The notes beneath the pieces were generated by a model that saw only the letters and a list, made by a program, of their open reading frames with translations, did not search any database and was not told where the DNA came from. Below are positions 58,097 through 64,000 of a stretch of 64,000 nucleotides of DNA, in pieces; position 1 is the first letter of the stretch, and the number at the start of each line of letters is the position of its first letter. The DNA is from Artocarpus heterophyllus (Eukaryota; Streptophyta; Magnoliopsida; Rosales; Moraceae). The stretch is from contig JAJQZP010000218.1 of assembly GCA_025403435.1 (NCBI GenBank), positions 496,001-560,000 of the forward strand, given 5' to 3'. A program made the position numbers and the translations under genes.

Positions 58097-61000
58097 TAGG
58101 GCTGTATATCGGTCGGTTTTTGATTGGTCAGTTACCTACCGATGGCGGTCAATTTTAGAAATGTTGAACCAAAAGCCGACTGAGTAAAGTCGACCGATTT
58201 TCAACCGACAACGATCAGTTTTTGGCAGTCAGTTTTGATCTGTTTTCAACCAGAGTAACTAGTCAGAATACTAAAACTAATCAGACAGTATACTAAAATA
58301 TTCATTTTTTATTTTTATAGTATATAGAGATTTAATGAATTGCTCCCTTTATATGTCAAAACATAGAGAAAATAATGTACGAACTATGTCATTCCAAATC
58401 CATGTTAAATGTGTATGTCCTAAGGAGTAAAAATGTAATATGTTTTTGGAGACATTTTTATCAATAAAGAATTTATTGATTTTTTATATACCAAATCTTG
58501 TCCTTTTTACGTTTATATTTGTTAAATGTATGTCAAGCAAATAAAAGTCTGAGACTGTTATTCTAAACCTTTAAGGATTAGGCATATGATGGACAGATTA
58601 TGCAAAAGACACGATTCTTAAGGTGACGGTCTAAATCATAAGATTTGCAATCGAGGGAATAAAGTTGGACGTTTTATTCATGCAAGATTGTTATGTTGTC
58701 TATAGCCCTAACGAGATATGGTTTATCTTGATCATCGGAGGTGGACTCTGCGAATAGAAACATTGGCATATTATTATAGATGACGATGTGTTAGATCAAG
58801 ATATAAAGTGAATTGATTTGAATTAATAATTCTGTCTCTTCAAATCGATTCACTTTAGACAATCATATGTATTGTATCTTAATCCTGAAATGAATAGTAG
58901 ACTCTTTGTCTTGACTTGTGTCTTTTGATGTACCAAAAGATGACATCTACATTTTAATAGTGATACGCATACCGGTACGTTGGAGGCATAACTCTTGATA
59001 GCGTAAACCTATTATTCATAGATATGGAATCCATAGCTCCACTGTAGGAGTAGTGATATCCTCTTATATATGTTATCTTATAATTAAAAAACTGGAGCGC
59101 TCAACCATTTAGATACATAGGTGTAATCGAATGGTATACTGTCTTTGGATGGTAAGTTTTTCGATGGTAAGATAATGAAATGTAAGATAAAAATAATTAG
59201 GAAGGTAAGACAGAACTTGTCCTTAAGCTGATTATGGATAATCCTGTAGGGATATGATGCATTATGACATGTCATAGAGACTTAGCTATACGGGCTTCGT
59301 AATTCTATATAGTTCGAGAGTACAACTCTAAGCTTTTAGTGGAATAGCGTTAGAGCTGATAATTATGAAATGTATATCTAGGACATTGGGTTTCATAATT
59401 ATCGAAAGCTTGAACTATATAGGTCCATTTGGTCCCCTTTGCTAGCTCACAAAAATCATGTAACGATACAGGGTGTTTTTTTAATAATTGGTGAGTTGTG
59501 TCAGATTTATCAGAATTGGCTGAAATTCGGTAAAAAAAGATAGTTCATGTTTGTTTGTCGGTTGACTTAATTTTATTACAAAATTAATTCAAAATAAACT
59601 TGTTAAATTATCAGGATTAGATAATTCATGTTTGTTTATCGGTTGGATTAATTTTGAATTAATAAATTCAAGATAAACTTGTTGAATTATCATGAATTTT
59701 TATTTTCCTATAGATTATCTAGATATGACTGTTTTAATCAGAAAACTTCTCTGTTAGATTATTTGAATTAAAACTGAGCCTCTATCCTCAGAATCTTGGG
59801 TGGGAAATAAAGATTCACAAGGAACTTTTTATTGCAAGTTCGGCAGGCCGGTCTTTAAGTTCAGCGTATCGATTGAGGAGCATCGGCAGGCTGATTTGCT
59901 AGTTTGGCTTGCCGATTAAGTGATAAAAGGATCACGCGTTTTCATGCAGAATTTTATCAGATATTGATTCTGATTTGATTCTAATTTGAATTTTTTAAGG
60001 CCTTATCTGATAAGAACTGACTCTTGGGCCTAATCTTTATAACAGGGGAGTGAGTCTCATTATTATTTAGATCAGTTGAGAAATCTAGGGTGAGACTTTG
60101 TCAATGAGACTTTGAAACTCCCCAGAGACCTATCATTCATAAATCACGAATTATAGCTTTGGGTATTTGTCAATTGGTTGGAAAGAGAGCCACCTGGTGA
60201 AAAAGCTGAACAATGTGAGCCCACACTAACTCCGATCGTGGATAGAGAATAACAAAGAAGGCTAGTTGATTGAGGTATTTTTGGAACGTTATTTCTCTTC
60301 ATTGATTATAGGAGCTTTTCGTCACGCAAAGGTTAGTAAGATTAGTTAGTTTATGCATAAAGCATGTCAAACTTGTATTTTAAAAAATATTCTGGTATAA
60401 AAATTTTTAAAATTCCTCTACGTATTATTTTTCTAACAATCCACAGATTAAAAAAAACCCCCTAGAAAATACAACATGATTGAAAAAAATTAACTAACCC
60501 AATAATTCTATGTATATCCTCCAACTTTGAGAAAAAATAAAAACACCAAAGTGGGAAAACCACATGTTCAACTGAGCGTATAAACAGTTACACACTCTCT
60601 ATTCTTCCCTAATTCATTTATTTACCTAAATAGAAGAACTCTCCCTCTCCCAAAAAAAAAGTTTTCAGACCTTATTGAGAGATAAGAACCGAATAAATTG
60701 CTAGCTGCAACGAGGAAGAAATTTACAATGTCATTGTAATGTAATCTGAAGCTTTTTCCAAAAACAATCAAACAAATTCAAATTCACCCAACTCTTTTAT
60801 TGTACATTTGCTTTATCTCTATACATTTCTGTTTTCCATTATCATTTTCTATCTCAGTAATATACTACTCACGACAATAATTAGGCAAATAAAAGATAAA
60901 AAATAATAACCAGCCAAATAAAAGATAATAACCAGCCAAAAAAAATTTGAAAAACATGCGTTCAAAGTTCAAACTAAATAACAATGTACTGATCCTATTA

Positions 61001-61220
61001 TTTATTACTATGCAATATATATATATATATATATAATTTTGAAAATTTTGACATGGTTGGTTGGTTACTTAGTGTCAAAAAACTGACAGCCAGAAACACA
61101 TGGGCTGTCGATTTGCGATCGACATAGTCGGTTTTGGTATCTAAACCGATTTTTTTTAGTTTGTTTTTGTCGATTTGATTGTCAGTTTTAGTTTTTTAGG
61201 TATTTTTTTTAATAACCCTA
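58097..61220. mobile_element. hAT-like non-autonomous TIR element, split by a solo LTR
   Basis: Short inverted ends TAGGGCTGTA / TAGGGTTATT. Possible 8-bp target duplication ATAAAAAC (58089-58096) and ATAGAGAC (61221-61228) with two mismatches. Both ends are crowded with CGGTCGGTTTT and its complement (AACCGACC-type), as in hAT subterminal regions. No transposase gene is visible. Without the solo LTR the element is about 1.08 kb. Confidence 0.45.
58403..60438. mobile_element. Solo LTR (2.0 kb) with target duplication ATCCA
   Basis: TGTTAAATG..TTCTAACA with terminal inverted TGTTA/TAACA. It is flanked by ATCCA at 58398-58402 and 60439-60443. No PBS, PPT or pol is visible, so a single LTR remains. 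It contains TTCGGCAGGCCGG-type units near 59838-59930 like those in element A. Family not assigned. Confidence 0.75.
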
Positions 61221-61299
61221 ATAGAGACAATGATGTGTAATTCAAAATTCAGTGATTGCAAGATAATATTCAAGATTTGGAGAGTTATATAGATCCATT

Positions 61300-62935
61300 A
61301 GGAATCTTTTACCCTACCATTTGTGGATTCTGTTTGCTGACATCATCCTTTAATTTTCTCTTTTTGGGTTCCATTTTAAAAGGAACAAGAAATAATGCAT
61401 CATCAATCTCTTCATCATTCTCTTTCTTTCTTAGTTCTCTTCTTATTATATGTTATTTGACTTTTAATAAATATAAAGGTAATATAAACCATCATATTAT
61501 CTTTTTATTATAATTATGTCATTCCATTCTTGTATTACCAAAAAAAAAAGAGAATTTGTATGTTTTATAATTTATTACATTATATAAAATTACTTTGTAA
61601 AAATAATAGAAAAGGGAACGTGTATGTGTATATATATGTGTTTGTGTGTATGACGTTTCTTCCGAATTTATCATAAAAAAAAGTGTGGCACATATACATA
61701 TATGTATGTATATATGTATACGCATATATAACGATATATATATACATGACGATTGGAAAAGAAAAACTTAACATCATATATTAATACATATATGTATAAA
61801 TATTTTATTGGCTTGAAAAATGTAATATTATAGCGTGTATATATACATATAACAAATTTTTAAAAATTTAAACCATAAATTATATACGTACATGGATAAA
61901 TATATTATATCTATTGGGTTAAAAAATATATATTTTTGTATAATGTGCAAATTAGTAAGGAAATTATTGTAAAACGATGTGATTAAAAAAAAAAAGAAAA
62001 GAACTTAAAAAAACTTAATAAATGATAAAGAAAAAATGATAGAATAATATATCTGTAATAAAGGTAAAATAATGGTTTATAATTATGTATCATTTTTAGT
62101 GACAAGTGAAATAATATGTGGCAGGATAACAACGAGAAAGTGAGTGACCCTAGTATTTTCATTTATTATTTTTTTACCGTAAAAAACTTGTTGGAACAAA
62201 AAAGTCATACATGTTTAAGGATTGTTTATGGTCAACACAAAAGAGGTACAAGAACGAAGGATTGTTCAAATATAAAAGATAACAATATATCCATATACAC
62301 ATATCCATGTATGTATGTAGTATATATGTATACACAAATATAACAAGATATCTGTACATGACGATTGTAAAAGAAAAACGTTAATATCATATATTATATA
62401 CATATGCGTATAACTATTTTGTTGGCTCGAAAAATGTAATATTATAACACATATATATATACATGTATAACAAATTTAAAAAAAGGTTAAAACCATATAT
62501 TATATACATACATGGATAAATATATTATATCTATTAGGTTAAAAAATTTTGTATAATGTGCAAATTATTAAAGAAATTATTGAAAAACTATTTGATTAAA
62601 ACAAAAAGAAAAGAACTTAAAAAACTTAATAAACGATAAAGAAAAAATAATAGAATTGCATATTTGTAATAAAAGGTAAAATAATAGTTTATAATTATGT
62701 ATCATTTTTAGTGACAAGTGAAGTACTTTGTGGCAAGATAACAGCTAAGAGAGCCAAAAAAAATGAGTGACCCTAGTATTTCTCTTTATTATTTTCTTAC
62801 CATGAAAAACTTATTGGAACAAAAAAGTTACACATGTTCAAGGATTGTACATGGTCAACATAAAAAGAGGTCCAATACTCGGATGATTGTTTGAATATAA
62901 AAGATAAATTATATATATGTGTATGTATATCTAAA
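61300..62935. repeat. AT-rich repeat block, copy 2
   Basis: Same order as 56560-57922 at an offset of about 4.75 kb: lead ATCTTTTACC.TACCATTTGTGGATT, then two copies of the 612-bp unit (starts near 61766 and 62378, with GTGACAAGTGAA at 62098 and 62710). Short frames inside are A/T-driven. Confidence 0.75.
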
Positions 62936-64000
62936 TTAGAAATCAAAGTCGTTGATTTTTAGACTGATTTTGATGAAAAGCGATAGTTGTATTGTTGAAC
63001 AATGACTAAGCTAATAGGACTACTAGGTACGCCCAACTTTCAGCCTAATTTAATATTGAGTGATATATATTTTTTTTTTTGAAGTTGGGTGAATTACCTT
63101 GTATTTACATTTCATAAATGAGGTCAAACTTATAAGTTTAAACCTAAGCTTTCATATGCTACGATATAAAACAAAAATATGTATATGAGTTCAAATTCAG
63201 ACTCATAATTTGAACTCATTTGTCAAACATCTTTCTAGAGGGTTCTATCTTTTTTTATTATTTTTAAGATGGACATACAAATATCTAACGTAAAATCTTA
63301 AAAATGCTTTCCCAAACAATGATCATTATCTCTGGCTTTATCATGAAAAAAATCATTGTAAACATTAGTATTTTTGTCTTGATCATTGTTGATTGCCTTT
63401 AAATTTCTATGCTTTCACTATTATTACCACTTAGAAGAAAAAAAAGAGACGAACACGGAGACAAGCAATTGTCAACTTCCTATTTCATGCTTTTAGCAAT
63501 AGCAAAATTTGTAATAAAGTGTGAAATAATGGTTTATTATTAAGGCTTTATTTTCTTGAAAAGCGAAAGAACCCACGAAAAAAGGACAACATAGAGAGTG
63601 ACAAAAAAAAATGACTATCAAACACAATAGGTAGCTTTTTTGTAATTTACTTGGAAGAAGGAATAGTTCTCCACCAAAGCCGAAGCACCACTAGATTTGC
63701 AATTTCTAACTTAATAGATCACATAAGTAAGAGAAGGCCTAGTCTATAGACTGAAAGATGAATCTTTCCTTGTATTTTGACCACATGATGCCCCATTCAA
63801 CGGTCTTATTACAGCCTCTTAAGACAATATCTTATTTGTAGAGAACACTATAAATCTCCCCTCAACATTCTTATATTTAAATAATCCATACATTTTTTGA
63901 GCCCTCATTTGTGTCATGTTTTTGTTGTCCTATTTTGCCCAAGAATAAAAAAGAACCCATCTGAGAATGTCCTTCGCTAAGCTGGGATGCCAACTGCCAA
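62936..64000. other. AT-rich end of window
   Basis: No gene or transposon recognised. A stretch at 63081-63235 (GAAGTTGGGTGAATTACC..AATTTGAACTCATTTGTCAAAC) has a weak MITE look. Confidence 0.5.

Noticed and set aside
1..64000. tRNA or rRNA genes
   Set aside because: No cloverleaf with A and B boxes or rRNA core sequence was noticed. The tRNA-Met-like matches are primer binding sites of only 13 bp.

Overview
This is a nuclear plant DNA window, almost certainly from a eudicot. The host genes are intron-containing with GT-AG splice sites and plant-type products (proline dehydrogenase, a chloroplast-type FtsHi pseudo-protease, a TBC Rab-GAP), set in AT-rich spacers. The rest is dominated by plant-type Ty3/gypsy LTR retrotransposons. 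The sequence alone does not fix the species.

The left part (about 1-36,120) is a stack of nested retroelements. (i) Element A (1-6763, open to the left) has long LTRs around only 198 bp of internal sequence, and its right LTR carries a 3.2-kb solo LTR. (ii) A Tat-lineage Ty3/gypsy element (7371-26097, target duplication GGAAC) carries gag, protease, reverse transcriptase, two RNase H domains and integrase in one frame with three stops, plus a spliced gene on the opposite strand. (iii) A non-autonomous LTR element B (17884-25910, target duplication CGACC) sits inside the 3' LTR of the Tat element. B has no gag-pol but carries an intronless, fully open 216-aa LOG-type (cytokinin-activating enzyme family) reading frame in sense orientation. 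(iv) A chromodomain Ty3/gypsy element E (27282-36119), broken by two frameshifts and one stop, shares its PBS region and about 700 bp of closely matching LTR with B, but not the rest of the LTR. It looks like a relative of whatever autonomous element mobilised B.

The right part (about 36,120-64,000) is gene-bearing. It holds an LRR receptor-kinase pseudogene fragment between weak TIR-like ends, a TBC-domain Rab-GAP gene (minus, 8 exons, 358 aa), a divergently placed FTSHI3-like gene (plus, 4 coding exons, 653 aa, AAA domain but no peptidase domain), a LINE remnant, and a mitochondrial-type proline dehydrogenase gene (minus, 4 exons, 507 aa). Upstream of PRODH is an AT-rich repeat block present twice; between the two copies lies a hAT-like element that itself contains a 2-kb solo LTR.

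The host genes have unrelated jobs: vesicle traffic, chloroplast biogenesis and proline catabolism. The strongest candidate for something new is the LOG-bearing non-autonomous retrotransposon B and its relation to element E. Small hairpins shared by several of the LTR families and the spliced antisense gene of the Tat element also merit checking.
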